A stretch of 64,000 nt of DNA from Kribbella catacumbae DSM 19601 (GTDB lineage: Bacteria; Actinomycetota; Actinomycetes; Propionibacteriales; Kribbellaceae), in assembly GCF_000372465.1 (NCBI RefSeq), contig NZ_AQUZ01000016.1:62001-126000 (forward strand), in the 5' to 3' direction. A program made the position numbers and the translations under genes. This document shows positions 25,897-34,114 of this stretch, one piece after another. The first letter of the stretch is position 1. Every line of letters begins with the position of its first letter. The notes beneath the pieces were generated by a model that saw only the letters and a program-made list of their open reading frames with translations, had not been told where the DNA came from and made no database searches.

Positions 25897-26757
25897 ATGG
25901 AACGAAGTCACGCGATCGCCGATTTCCTGCGGTCACGGCGGGCCCGGATCACGCCGGAGCGGGCCGGCCTGCCTGCTGACGGTCGCGTACGCCGGGTGCC
26001 GGGTCTTCGGCGTGACGAGGTGGCCCGCGTCGCCGGTGTCAGCACGGAGTACTACACCCGTCTGGAACAGGGGCGTGCCGGCAATCCGTCGGCCGAGGTC
26101 CTCGAGAGCCTTGCCGTTGCCCTGCAACTGGATGCGGCGGAGCGTGAGCACCTCGACGATCTCCTGGCGCGGCCTGCCGCCCGCCGCAGGCCGAGCAGCC
26201 CGCAGCGGGTTCGGCCGGGTCTTCACCTGATGCTGCAGACGCTGAACCACGTGCCCGCGTTCATCCTCGGCCGGCGTACGGACGTGCTGGCCTCGAACAG
26301 CCTCGCGCGGGCAGTTCTGACCGACTTCGAGGCCTTGCCGGTACCCCGGCGGAACATCGCTCGCTACTACCTGCTGGATCCCGAGGCGCGCGAACGGGTC
26401 GGCGACTGGGAACGGATCGCGGCGGAGACCGTCGCCATTCTCCGGCTCGAGGCGGGCCGCTATCCGCATGACCGCCAGCTGGCCGATCTGATCGGTGAGC
26501 TGACCGTGCGATCACCCGAGTTCGCCGGCTGGTGGAACGACCATCGGGTCCTGCGCCGTACTCACGGCGCCAAGCAGTACCACCATCCCGTGGTCGGCGA
26601 CCTTGAGTTCTCCTACGAGTCGTTCCAGGTTCCCGGCGATGCCGAGCAGACCCTGTGCGTCTACAACGTCGAGCCCGGCTCGGACACCGTTGAGGCACTC
26701 CGGCTTCTCAGCAGCTGGACCTCTCCACAGGCCGGTTTGCACGCGGCTGGACAATGA
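25897..26757 (+). CDS. XRE-type regulator with MmyB-like ligand domain
   Basis: 286 residues. The N-terminal HTH spans about residues 5-80 (GLRRDEVARVAGVSTEYYTRLEQGR is the recognition core), followed from about residue 105 by the MmyB-like/PAS-fold domain (FILGRRTDVLASNSLARAVLTDF, NIARYYLLDPEARE, FAGWWNDHRV, YHHPVVGDLEFSYESFQVPGDAEQTLCVYN). In Streptomyces and relatives such regulators often sit back-to-back with an SDR or other oxidoreductase gene, as here, and are proposed to bind a fatty acid or similar ligand. AGGAG lies 2 bases before the ATG, closer than ideal. Confidence 0.92.
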   Translation: MERSHAIADFLRSRRARITPERAGLPADGRVRRVPGLRRDEVARVAGVSTEYYTRLEQGRAGNPSAEVLESLAVALQLDAAEREHLDDLLARPAARRRPSSPQRVRPGLHLMLQTLNHVPAFILGRRTDVLASNSLARAVLTDFEALPVPRRNIARYYLLDPEARERVGDWERIAAETVAILRLEAGRYPHDRQLADLIGELTVRSPEFAGWWNDHRVLRRTHGAKQYHHPVVGDLEFSYESFQVPGDAEQTLCVYNVEPGSDTVEALRLLSSWTSPQAGLHAAGQ

Positions 26758-27049
26758 CCAGCCGATCTGACTAGACTCGAACACATGTTCGAATCCTGGT
26801 CGTTCCCATGGGTCCGCTGGCCTCGCCGCCGCCGGCCCACCCCGACCTCGGCCGAAGGTCCGCGTTCGCCTTCAGCCGAGGGCGTGGACCAGGACCACGC
26901 CGGCCATGACGAGGGGGACCAGGATGATGCCGCACCAAACGATGGATCAGCTTGTCGGCACCGGCGCGGGGGACAATCCCACCGGGTGCGCTCAGCCACC
27001 ACCTGGAATTGCCGCGCTCCGAAGCTCGGGGTGTGAGTACGCTGGCCGC
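26758..27049. other. Gene-free stretch before the GNAT/acyl-CoA ligase gene
   Basis: I see no convincing gene in these 292 bases. A short minus-strand segment at about 26872-26946 would encode a membrane-like stretch (WCGIILVPLVMAGVVLVHALG) but lacks a usable start codon in frame. A TACGCT -10-like element at 27038-27043 lies just ahead of GTG 27050. Confidence 0.4.
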
Positions 27050-29770
27050 GTGACAGCGCCGGAGCAGCCTCAGCGACCGGCCCAGTTTGTCCTGGAGTAC
27101 CCCGACGGCTATCCGGCGGAGTACGAGGCGGACGTGGTCCTGCGCGACGGGGCGACAGCGCACTTGCGGCCGATCACCGCCGGTGACGCGGACCTGCTGG
27201 TGTCGTTCTACGCGCGGGTCTCGGAGCAGTCGAAGTACTACCGCTTCTTCGCGCCGTACCCGCAACTGTCGGACCGGGACGTGGCGCGCTTCACCCAGGT
27301 CGACTACGTGGACCGGCTCGCGCTGATCGTGACGGTCGGCGACGCGATGATCGGCGTCGGCCGGTACGAGCGGACCGGCCGGCGGACCGCCGAGGTCGCC
27401 TTCCTGATCGAGGACGCGCACCAGGGCCGGGGCCTCGGGCAACTGTTGCTCGAGCACCTCGCCCAGGCCGCGCGCGAGCACGGCATCGCCCGGTTCATCG
27501 CCGAAGTGCTACCGGACAACCGCAAGATGATCACCGTGTTCACCGAGGCCGGCTACAAGGTCGCCCGGGAGTTCGAGGACGGCGTGATCATGGTCGAGTT
27601 CGACATCGCACCGACCGATACGTCGTTCGGCGTGATGCAGGCGCGCGAGCAGCGGTCGGAGGCGCTGTCGATCGCCCGGTTGCTGACCCCGGCGGGCGTC
27701 GCCGTGATCGGCGCCAGCCGGCGCGAGGGCACGATCGGCAACGCGTTGCTGCGCAACCTGCGCGACGCCGGCTTCCCCGGGCGCCTGTACGCCGTGAACA
27801 CCGACACCCAGGCTGACGAGATCGACGGCGTACCGGCGTACCCGACGATCCGGGACGTGGACGGTCCGGTCGACCTGGCCGTGGTCGCGGTCCGTGCCGA
27901 GATGGTCGCCGACGTGATCCTCGACTGCGCGGCCAAGGGCGTGCGCGGTCTGGTGGTGGTGTCGAGCGGGTTCGCCGAGATCGGCGACGAAGGGCGTAAG
28001 CGGCAGCGGTATCTGGTCGGCCTCGCCCGGTCCTACGGGATGCGCGTGATCGGCCCGAACGCGCTCGGCGTGATCAACACCGCGTCCGGCGTCAGCCTCA
28101 ACGCGACGCTCTCGCCGCTGATGCCGAGCCGGGGCCGGGTCGCCTTCTTCTGCCAGTCCGGCGCGCTCGGCGTGTCGATCCTGGCCGACATGGTCGGTCG
28201 CGGGCTCGGCCTGTCGAGTTTCGTCTCGGCCGGTAACCGTGCCGATGTCTCCGGCAACGACCTGATGCAGTACTGGTACTCCGACGAGGCGACCGAGGTC
28301 GTCCTGCTCTACCTGGAGTCGCTCGGCAACCCACGCAAGTTCAGCCGGGTCGCGCGCAGGCTGGCCGGCCGCAAGCCGGTGATCGCGCTGAAGTCCGGCC
28401 GGGCCACCCAAGGCGTCCCGCTCGGCCACACGGTCCGCCGCAGTACGTTGCCACCAGCAACGGTCGACTCGCTCTTCCGGCAGAGCGGCCTAATCGGCGT
28501 CGATACGCCGGGCGAGCTGTTCGACGTCGCTCAGCTGGTCGCGCACCAGCCGCTGCCGAAGGGCCGTCGGGTCGCGATCGTGAGCAACTCCGACGCGCTG
28601 ACCCTGCTCGCCCTGGACACCGTGGCCGGGTGCGGGCTAGACATCGCCGGGGAGCCACGCACGCTGAACGCTGAGGCGTCCGCGGCCGACTTCGGGGTCG
28701 CGCTCAGTGAGGTGTTCGCCGACGACCGGGTCCACTCGGTCGTGGTGATCTTCACGCCACCGGTCCAGTCGAACGGTGCCGAGGTCGCGCAAGTGCTGGC
28801 CGCCGCGGCCGCCGGCTCCGACAAGCCGGTCGTCTCCACGTTCCTCGCCTCCCGCAGCGTCCCCGAGCAGCTGCGCGTGGCCGACGAGCACGGCGGCGCC
28901 GCACGTGGCTCAATCCCGTCGTTCTCGTCCCCGCAGTACGCCGTGGGCGCGCTCGCCAAGGCCACCCAGTACGCCGAGTGGCGGCGTCGCGCGGACAGCA
29001 CGATCCCCGAGCTGCCCGATGTCGAAACGGCCGGCGCGGAGGACTTCGTCGCAGAGTTCCTGCAACGGCATCCGAACGGCGCCGATCTGGAGGACGCCGA
29101 CCGGCAACGGTTGCTGAGCTTCTACGACATCAGCGTGCTGCCCGCGTTCCCGGTGCTCTCGGCGGACGAGGCAGTTGCGCGGGCCGCGGATCTCGGCTTC
29201 GAGGTGATCCTCAAGGCGACCGCCGAGCAGTGGCGGATGCGTCCGGACCTGGCCGACATCTGGCGTCACATCCACGACGAAGACGACATGCGCGAAGCCT
29301 GGGCCGAGATGACCAGCACCTTCGGGGTGGCGTCCGACCCGGCGCGAGCCCAGTTCGTCGTCCAGAAGATGGCGCCGCCCGGAGTACCGGTGGTGATCTC
29401 GGCTCTGGAAGATGTCGCCTTCGGCCCGGTCGTCTCGTTCGGCCTGTCCGGGGTAGCGACCGACCTGCTCGGCGACCGCGCCTACCGGATGCCGCCGCTG
29501 ACGACGGTCGATGCCGCCGAGATGGTCCGCGAGGTCCGCGCGGCACCTCTTTTGTACGGCTATCGCGGCTCCGACCCGGTCGACATCCCAGCCATCGAAA
29601 ACCTCCTCCACCGAGTCTCCCGCCTGACCCTGGACCTCGAGGAAGTAGTCCGCTGCGACCTGCGCTCCGTCCTCGTCGCCGCCCAGGGCGCCACCGTTCT
29701 CGACACCTCAATCCGCATCGCCCCCAACGAAAAACCCCGCCAAGACACCCCGGCCCGCCGCCTCACGTGA
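27050..29770 (+). CDS. GNAT acetyltransferase fused to acyl-CoA synthetase-like (ADP-forming) module, Pat-type
   Basis: 906 residues from GTG 27050. A TACGCT -10-like element ends 6 bases before the GTG and there is no ribosome site, consistent with a leaderless start. Domain order: N-terminal GNAT (about 25-190; acetyl-CoA motif EDAHQGRGLGQLLLEHL), CoA-binding Rossmann domain (from about 215, GVAVIGASRREGTIGNALLRNL), succinyl-CoA-ligase-like domains (about 370-640), and a C-terminal ATP-grasp-like domain (from about 690). This N-terminal GNAT arrangement is that of actinobacterial protein lysine acetyltransferases such as Streptomyces PatA, which inactivate acyl-CoA synthetases. The ligase half is often a degenerate sensor; here the phospho-histidine-like position is retained as LGHT. 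An acyl-CoA synthetase gene lies 2 kb away. The kinase-like gene downstream overlaps by GTGA. Confidence 0.88.
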   Translation: MTAPEQPQRPAQFVLEYPDGYPAEYEADVVLRDGATAHLRPITAGDADLLVSFYARVSEQSKYYRFFAPYPQLSDRDVARFTQVDYVDRLALIVTVGDAMIGVGRYERTGRRTAEVAFLIEDAHQGRGLGQLLLEHLAQAAREHGIARFIAEVLPDNRKMITVFTEAGYKVAREFEDGVIMVEFDIAPTDTSFGVMQAREQRSEALSIARLLTPAGVAVIGASRREGTIGNALLRNLRDAGFPGRLYAVNTDTQADEIDGVPAYPTIRDVDGPVDLAVVAVRAEMVADVILDCAAKGVRGLVVVSSGFAEIGDEGRKRQRYLVGLARSYGMRVIGPNALGVINTASGVSLNATLSPLMPSRGRVAFFCQSGALGVSILADMVGRGLGLSSFVSAGNRADVSGNDLMQYWYSDEATEVVLLYLESLGNPRKFSRVARRLAGRKPVIALKSGRATQGVPLGHTVRRSTLPPATVDSLFRQSGLIGVDTPGELFDVAQLVAHQPLPKGRRVAIVSNSDALTLLALDTVAGCGLDIAGEPRTLNAEASAADFGVALSEVFADDRVHSVVVIFTPPVQSNGAEVAQVLAAAAAGSDKPVVSTFLASRSVPEQLRVADEHGGAARGSIPSFSSPQYAVGALAKATQYAEWRRRADSTIPELPDVETAGAEDFVAEFLQRHPNGADLEDADRQRLLSFYDISVLPAFPVLSADEAVARAADLGFEVILKATAEQWRMRPDLADIWRHIHDEDDMREAWAEMTSTFGVASDPARAQFVVQKMAPPGVPVVISALEDVAFGPVVSFGLSGVATDLLGDRAYRMPPLTTVDAAEMVREVRAAPLLYGYRGSDPVDIPAIENLLHRVSRLTLDLEEVVRCDLRSVLVAAQGATVLDTSIRIAPNEKPRQDTPARRLT

Positions 29771-30774
29771 AGGCCGAGGCGAACGCACTGGCTCAGCTGT
29801 TCGGCCTCGGGGAACCGGTCAGCATGCGCGAAGCGGCCCGAGGCGCGATGGGCGCTGTTTGGCGGTTGGAGACCACCTCGGGCGTCTTCGCTGCCAAGGA
29901 ACTCTTCTGGTTCGAACCCGGCGAAGCATCAGTCCAGACCGAGATCACCTTCCGCACGGCCTGCGCCGCCGCCGGAGTAAACAGCCCCAAATCGCTGGCC
30001 AGCCCCAGCGGCTCGTACGTCGTTCGACCCGGCGAGGCCAGAGGTGCGAGCGCCCCACCTCCGGTGGGCACCGAAGACGACGGCTGGTGGCGCTTGTATG
30101 AGTGGGTCGATGGCGACGTACCCGATCACGGGGAGGTTGATGTCACTTGCTGGCTCGCAGCGCAGATGGCTGCCATCCACACGCTCGACTGGCGGGGCGG
30201 GGGAGCCGACCCCGTGCCCTGGTACCACCGTGTCGACGCGGATTGGTCTGCGCTCGCTGAGGCAGCCAAGCGGGCGCGAGCGGAGTGGGCCGAAGCGCTC
30301 GAGCGAGTTCAGCCGCGGCTGGTCGAGCTGACATCCCTCGTGAACTCGGCGCCAGTAGGTGACCAGGTGTGGTGCCACCGCGACCTGAAGAACACGAACG
30401 TCCTCCGGCTGCGGTCCCACCCAGCCGTTGCCGAAGGCAACTGGCTGGTCGACTGGGACAACGCCGGTCCGCTGGCGCCGCGGCGGGAGCTGGGCGCATT
30501 GCTCATGGACCAACTCGACGCCCCGGACAACCTTCGCAAGATCGTCGGCGCCTACCGCGCCGCGGGCGGGCCGGCGGAGATCGACGATCCAGCGGGTTTC
30601 GCCACCGGCCTCGCGGTCTCGCTCAACTTCCTCCACGGCCAGGCGAACGCCGCGATGGACACCGGCCTCGCCGATGCCCATCGCCAGTACGCCGATCGAC
30701 AGATCATTGGGCTGATCGCGTCGCTCCCGAGCCCCGAGGTACTCGAGAAGGCCGCCGAGGCACTGCAGCGGTAG
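29767..30774 (+). CDS. APH/choline-kinase-like phosphotransferase
   Basis: 335 residues from GTG 29767, overlapping the previous stop (GTGA). It shows the aminoglycoside-phosphotransferase-like kinase fold: an N-lobe with the FAAKELFWF ATP-lysine strand, the catalytic loop VWCHRDLKNTNVL (Brenner-type HxDxxxxN), and the metal-binding WLVDWDNAG. The WRLYEWVDGDVPDHGE hinge is typical of small-molecule kinases. The substrate could be an antibiotic, a sugar or an amino alcohol; nothing nearby decides. Coupling to the acetyltransferase gene suggests co-expression. Confidence 0.85.
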   Translation: MKAEANALAQLFGLGEPVSMREAARGAMGAVWRLETTSGVFAAKELFWFEPGEASVQTEITFRTACAAAGVNSPKSLASPSGSYVVRPGEARGASAPPPVGTEDDGWWRLYEWVDGDVPDHGEVDVTCWLAAQMAAIHTLDWRGGGADPVPWYHRVDADWSALAEAAKRARAEWAEALERVQPRLVELTSLVNSAPVGDQVWCHRDLKNTNVLRLRSHPAVAEGNWLVDWDNAGPLAPRRELGALLMDQLDAPDNLRKIVGAYRAAGGPAEIDDPAGFATGLAVSLNFLHGQANAAMDTGLADAHRQYADRQIIGLIASLPSPEVLEKAAEALQR

Positions 30775-31150
30775 ATCGAGTAGCGCACGCAGTCGAGCTA
30801 GCCGAGAGCTCCGCTCGACCGACGCTCCGCTCGACCGACGCTCCGGTCTCGCCGATAGCGCCTTAGCCGACCAATAGCCCGCTACAGCGCGCCATCGGCA
30901 CCAGAACCGGCCATCGGCACCCGCAACCCGCCGGAGCAGCTAGCCCGTCCTTCATCGCCCGCCGTCTGGACGGGACCCCTCATTCAACACCCGCGGCCTG
31001 GATGGGGTTCGCCCCGCTTGCGGGGGTTCGCCCCCTGGTCTGCGGAGGGGCTGACCCCGCCAGGAGGGGCGAAGCCCACACACTGCCTTGCCAGCCCGGG
31101 GTGCCCGCCGAGCCCCGTCACTCATCACCCGCCGGACGGATGGGCTCCCG
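30775..31150. repeat. Repeat-rich gap between kinase genes
   Basis: These 376 bases hold no gene. They contain a tandem 16-bp repeat (GCTCCGCTCGACCGAC at 30808-30823 and 30824-30839, plus a partial third unit), a repeated CCATCGGCACC at about 30893 and 30911, three of four copies of a 28-nt degenerate repeat, and a long imperfect hairpin, both annotated separately. Confidence 0.6.
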
Positions 31151-31178
31151 TCATTCATCACCCGCGGGTTGGATGGGG
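30948..31178. repeat. Four copies of a 28-nt repeat in two pairs
   Basis: Copies lie at 30948-30975, 30980-31007, 31118-31145 and 31151-31178, so members of each pair start 32-33 bases apart. The consensus is TCATTCATCACCCGC followed by GG--TGGATGGGG; the second and fourth copies match at 25 of 28 positions. The fourth copy includes the stop codon and last codons of the sensor kinase gene (minus strand, PIQPAGDE), so the array looks like duplicated gene-end sequence or a REP-like element. The spacing is too short and the copies too few and degenerate for a CRISPR. Confidence 0.6.
31027..31073. other. Long imperfect hairpin between the repeat pairs
   Basis: TTCGCCCC-CTGG at 31027-31038 pairs with CCAG-GAGGGGCGAA at 31060-31073, with further internal pairing (GGGGC/GACCCC). 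A second copy of GGGGTTCGCCCC starts just upstream. It may act as the terminator for both the kinase-like gene and the convergent sensor gene, or be part of a REP-like element. Confidence 0.45.
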
Positions 31179-32344
31179 TGGTGTGCGAACCGCACGGTGA
31201 TGGCCAGCCCGCCTTCGGGGCGTGCGGTGATGGCAAGGGCGGCGTGGTGCGCCTGGGCCACAGCGTCGACGATGGCAAGGCCGAGACCGTAGCCGTCGCG
31301 GTGGCCGCTACGGTCGGGCGCCAGTCTTTGGAAGGGTTGGAGGAGTCGCTGGAGCTGATCGTCGGGGATGACCGGCCCGCTGTAGGTGACCGAAAGCGTG
31401 ACCTGTGTGCCGACGGTCTGCGTGGTGATCGCCAGGTGCCCGGGTGGATCGTTGTGACGAATGCCGTTGTCGATGAGGTTGGCGACAAGGCTTTCGATCA
31501 GTCTCGGGTCGCCGGCCGTCACCGCGGGTGCGAGGTGTTCGGCGAGGTCGATACCTTTCCGCGTCGCCTGGTCACGGTAGGACGCGAGTACTTTGGTGAC
31601 GATTGCGGCGAGGTCGACAGTGTCCCAGCGGGTGACGCCGCGTTCGCTGGTGGCCAGGGCGAGCAACGACTGGACGAGCCGCTCCTGGTGCCCGCCCAGG
31701 GCGAGTGCCTCTTGGCAGGCCGAGCGCAGGGTGGCCGCATCGGCGTCCGCGTCGGCGAGGGTGACTTCGAGAAGGGTCCGCAGGCCGGCCAGGGGAGTGC
31801 GTAGCTCATGGGACGCGTTGGCGACGAAGTGCCGTTGGGCGTTGAAGGAGGCCTCCAGGCGGGCGATCAGGTCGTCGATGATGGAGCCCAGTTCGGTCAG
31901 CTCGTCGGCTGGCTCGCCGAGGTTGAGGCGCTGATGGAGGTTTCCGGCGGAGATGGCCTTTGCGGTGGCGGTGACCGCCCGCAAGGGCCTGAGAAAGCGC
32001 CCGGCGACGAACCAGCCTGCAGCCCACGCGATGGGGACGAGCAGGGCGAGGGCAACGGCGGAGCCGATCAAGAGCTGACCTGGGCCGATCCCTTGCCCGG
32101 TTCCGGTGAGCACGCCCGGAGCTGAGTTGTCGGCGGCCGTGGTCCGCTGCATTCCGGTGAACGGGACCATGGCGACGGCGAGAATCCCGATCCCGGCAAG
32201 ATAGATGCCCGTGGCATAGAAGAGCGTGAGGCGGGCCTGCAAGGAACGCCGGGGGAGCGGCTGGTGCCCGGTATCAGCGAGGGACTGTCGCGGTTGGGAC
32301 GGGGCGACTGACGCGGGGTGCGCGCTGCGAGCTCGCCCGGTCAT
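31151..32344 (-). CDS. Sensor histidine kinase (HAMP, OmpR-partner type)
   Basis: 397 residues from ATG 32344, overlapping the response-regulator stop by ATGA. Two membrane helices (about residues 38-60 and 92-113) bracket a short extracytoplasmic loop of about 30 residues, so it probably senses within or near the membrane. A HAMP linker (about 114-165), HisKA with NASHELRTPL (phospho-accepting His179) and a HATPase domain (LVANLIDNGIRHN N-box, GYGLGLAIV G-box) follow. A proline/arginine-rich tail of about 35 residues precedes TM1. The last eight codons lie in one copy of the local 28-nt repeat. Probable target: the divergent ABC-2 exporter at 33.2-36.4 kb. Confidence 0.93.
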   Translation of the reverse strand: MTGRARSAHPASVAPSQPRQSLADTGHQPLPRRSLQARLTLFYATGIYLAGIGILAVAMVPFTGMQRTTAADNSAPGVLTGTGQGIGPGQLLIGSAVALALLVPIAWAAGWFVAGRFLRPLRAVTATAKAISAGNLHQRLNLGEPADELTELGSIIDDLIARLEASFNAQRHFVANASHELRTPLAGLRTLLEVTLADADADAATLRSACQEALALGGHQERLVQSLLALATSERGVTRWDTVDLAAIVTKVLASYRDQATRKGIDLAEHLAPAVTAGDPRLIESLVANLIDNGIRHNDPPGHLAITTQTVGTQVTLSVTYSGPVIPDDQLQRLLQPFQRLAPDRSGHRDGYGLGLAIVDAVAQAHHAALAITARPEGGLAITVRFAHHPIQPAGDE

Positions 32345-33003
32345 GCGGGTCCGATCCGATAGCCGCCTTCGCGGATGGTCTCGATCACGGGCGGATCGCC
32401 GAGCTTGGCTCGCAGCCGGTGCATGGTGTGCTTGACCGCGGACGTGAACGGGTCGGCCGCTTCGTCCCAAACTCGCTCGAGCAGTTCCTCGGCGGACAGC
32501 ACCAGGCCCGGTACGGCGAGCAGGCATTCGAGCAGCGCGAACTCCTTCGGGCTGAGCTCAAGGCGCCGGCCGCCGCGAAACGCCGTCCGGCGAGCGGGGT
32601 CCACCGTGATGTCCCCGCAGGAGAGGACGGGTGGAAGGGGCGGGGCCGCCCGGCGGGCCAGTGCCCGGATCCGGGCGACCAGTTCGGCGAAGGCGAACGG
32701 CTTGGGCAGGTAGTCGTCCGCGCCGAGACTGAGGCCGTCGACCCGGTCCTCGATCGTGCCGGCCGCGGTCAGCATCAGCACGCGGGTCTCGAAGGGGCCG
32801 TTGGCGAGCTGCCTGCAGATGTCGTCGCCGCCGACACCGGGCAGGTCCCGGTCGAGGACCACGACGTCGTACCGGGTGGAAGCCAGCCGGTCGACCGCGT
32901 CCGTCCCATCCAGTACGACGTCGACGGCCATCCCCTCGCGACGCAGCCCGGTGCCGATCGAGCGAGCCAGTACCTCGAAGTCCTCGACCACCAGAACTCT
33001 CAC
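32341..33003 (-). CDS. OmpR/PhoB-type response regulator
   Basis: 220 residues from GTG 33003, the start giving the family-typical VRVLVVEDFEVLA. The receiver domain has E7-D8, phosphoacceptor Asp51 (VVVLDRDLPG) and the Lys of LPKPF. The C-terminal winged helix (about 125-220) shows LSPKEFALLECLL, SAVKHTMHRLRAKLGD and the wing ETIREGGYRIG. The kinase gene follows with an ATGA overlap. The 175-base gap to the divergent ABC gene contains an 8-bp dyad that may be its site. Confidence 0.94.
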   Translation of the reverse strand: MRVLVVEDFEVLARSIGTGLRREGMAVDVVLDGTDAVDRLASTRYDVVVLDRDLPGVGGDDICRQLANGPFETRVLMLTAAGTIEDRVDGLSLGADDYLPKPFAFAELVARIRALARRAAPPLPPVLSCGDITVDPARRTAFRGGRRLELSPKEFALLECLLAVPGLVLSAEELLERVWDEAADPFTSAVKHTMHRLRAKLGDPPVIETIREGGYRIGPA

Positions 33004-33093
33004 CGCTGGCCACCGATGGTGGGGAGGCGGCGGGAGGAGCCACCGATTCGACGTGTCACAGACGCCACGATGCCAGGTAGCTGGTTCCAGCCA

Positions 33094-33123
33094 GGTCGCA
33101 GTCGCTAAGACCGGGCTGCGACC
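33094..33123. promoter_or_regulatory. Inverted repeat in the divergent regulator/exporter promoter region
   Basis: GGTCGCAG (33094-33101) and CTGCGACC (33116-33123) form an 8-bp perfect dyad with a 14-base spacer, between the response-regulator start (33003) and the ABC ATPase start (33179). It is a candidate binding site, unproven. Confidence 0.35.
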
Positions 33124-33178
33124 AGGCGCCATCTACAACTAGCCGGATGAGACCACACCGAACCGGCTGCTCACTCCG

Positions 33179-34114
33179 ATGAGCGCCGCAGAGATCGTCG
33201 TCGACGGGCTGCACAAGCGGTACGGGACAACCAAGGCCCTCGACGGCATGTCCTTCACCGTCCAGCCGGGACGAGTGACCGGCTTCCTGGGGCCGAACGG
33301 GGCAGGGAAGTCCACCACGATGCGGGTGATCCTCGGCCTGGACGCGGTCGACGCGGGCACCGCCCTGATCGAGGGGAAGCCTTATCACCGACTGCGGCAA
33401 CCGCTGAGCCACGTCGGTTCACTCCTGGACGCGGCGGCGCTGCACCCCAACCGAACCGCTCGTAACCATCTGCTCTGGCTGGCGCATTCGCAGGGCCTGA
33501 CCGCGCGGCGGGTGGACCAGGTGATCGAGCAGGTCGGCCTGACCTCGGCGGCCCGGCGCAAGGCCGGCGGTTACTCGCTCGGCATGCGGCAACGGCTCGG
33601 GATCGGCGCGGCTCTGCTGGGCGACCCGCCGATCATCATGCTGGACGAGCCGTTCAACGGGATGGATCCGGAAGGCATCATCTGGATGCGTGGCTTCCTG
33701 CGGTCGCTGGCCGCTGAAGGCCGTGCCGTCCTGGTGTCCAGCCACCTGATGAGCGAAGTACAGGACACTGCGGATCAGCTCGTTGTGGCCGGCCGCGGCA
33801 AAGTCATCGCCGACCTGAGCATGGCCGACCTGATCTCGGCCGCGTCCGGGAACCGGGTGAACCTACGGACCCCGGCACGCCAAGCGGCGATGACGGTGCT
33901 CGCACAGGCCGGTGCCAAGGTGGTCGCCACCGGCCCAGACAGCGTCACCGTTTCCGGTCTGTCTCCGGATCGCATCGTGATGCTGCTCAACGAGAACGCC
34001 GTCCCGTTCTCCGAGGTGTCCGCGCATCGCGCCACGCTGGAGGATGCCTATCTGGAGCTCACCCGCGACGCGGTCGAGTTCCGCGCCGCGGCGCCCACGG
34101 AGGCATCATGGTGA
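33179..34114 (+). CDS. ABC-2 type exporter, ATP-binding protein
   Basis: 311 residues. Walker A GPNGAGKST, signature YSLGMRQRL (the SxGM variant of drug/lantibiotic-type ABC-2 exporters), Walker B IIMLDEPFNGMDP and switch VSSHLMSE are present, followed by the roughly 90-residue C-terminal extension of the DrrA/BcrA/CcmA-like group. Two permease genes follow with overlaps of 7 and 4 bases, so the three form one heteromeric exporter. The divergent OmpR-type system is the likely regulator. The GTRNH-type insertion (LHPNRTARNHLLWLA) is common in bacitracin-like exporters. Confidence 0.93.
   Translation: MSAAEIVVDGLHKRYGTTKALDGMSFTVQPGRVTGFLGPNGAGKSTTMRVILGLDAVDAGTALIEGKPYHRLRQPLSHVGSLLDAAALHPNRTARNHLLWLAHSQGLTARRVDQVIEQVGLTSAARRKAGGYSLGMRQRLGIGAALLGDPPIIMLDEPFNGMDPEGIIWMRGFLRSLAAEGRAVLVSSHLMSEVQDTADQLVVAGRGKVIADLSMADLISAASGNRVNLRTPARQAAMTVLAQAGAKVVATGPDSVTVSGLSPDRIVMLLNENAVPFSEVSAHRATLEDAYLELTRDAVEFRAAAPTEASW

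Noticed and set aside
26872..26946. Minus-strand segment encoding a membrane-helix-like peptide (WCGIILVPLVMAGVVLVHALG)
   Set aside because: An in-frame stop lies just upstream and no start codon precedes the helix. A one-base indel would join it to an upstream frame, but without that evidence I cannot call a gene.
30948..31178. Possible CRISPR array
   Set aside because: Only four degenerate copies, in two pairs, with spacers of 4-5 bases and one 110-base gap; no cas genes.
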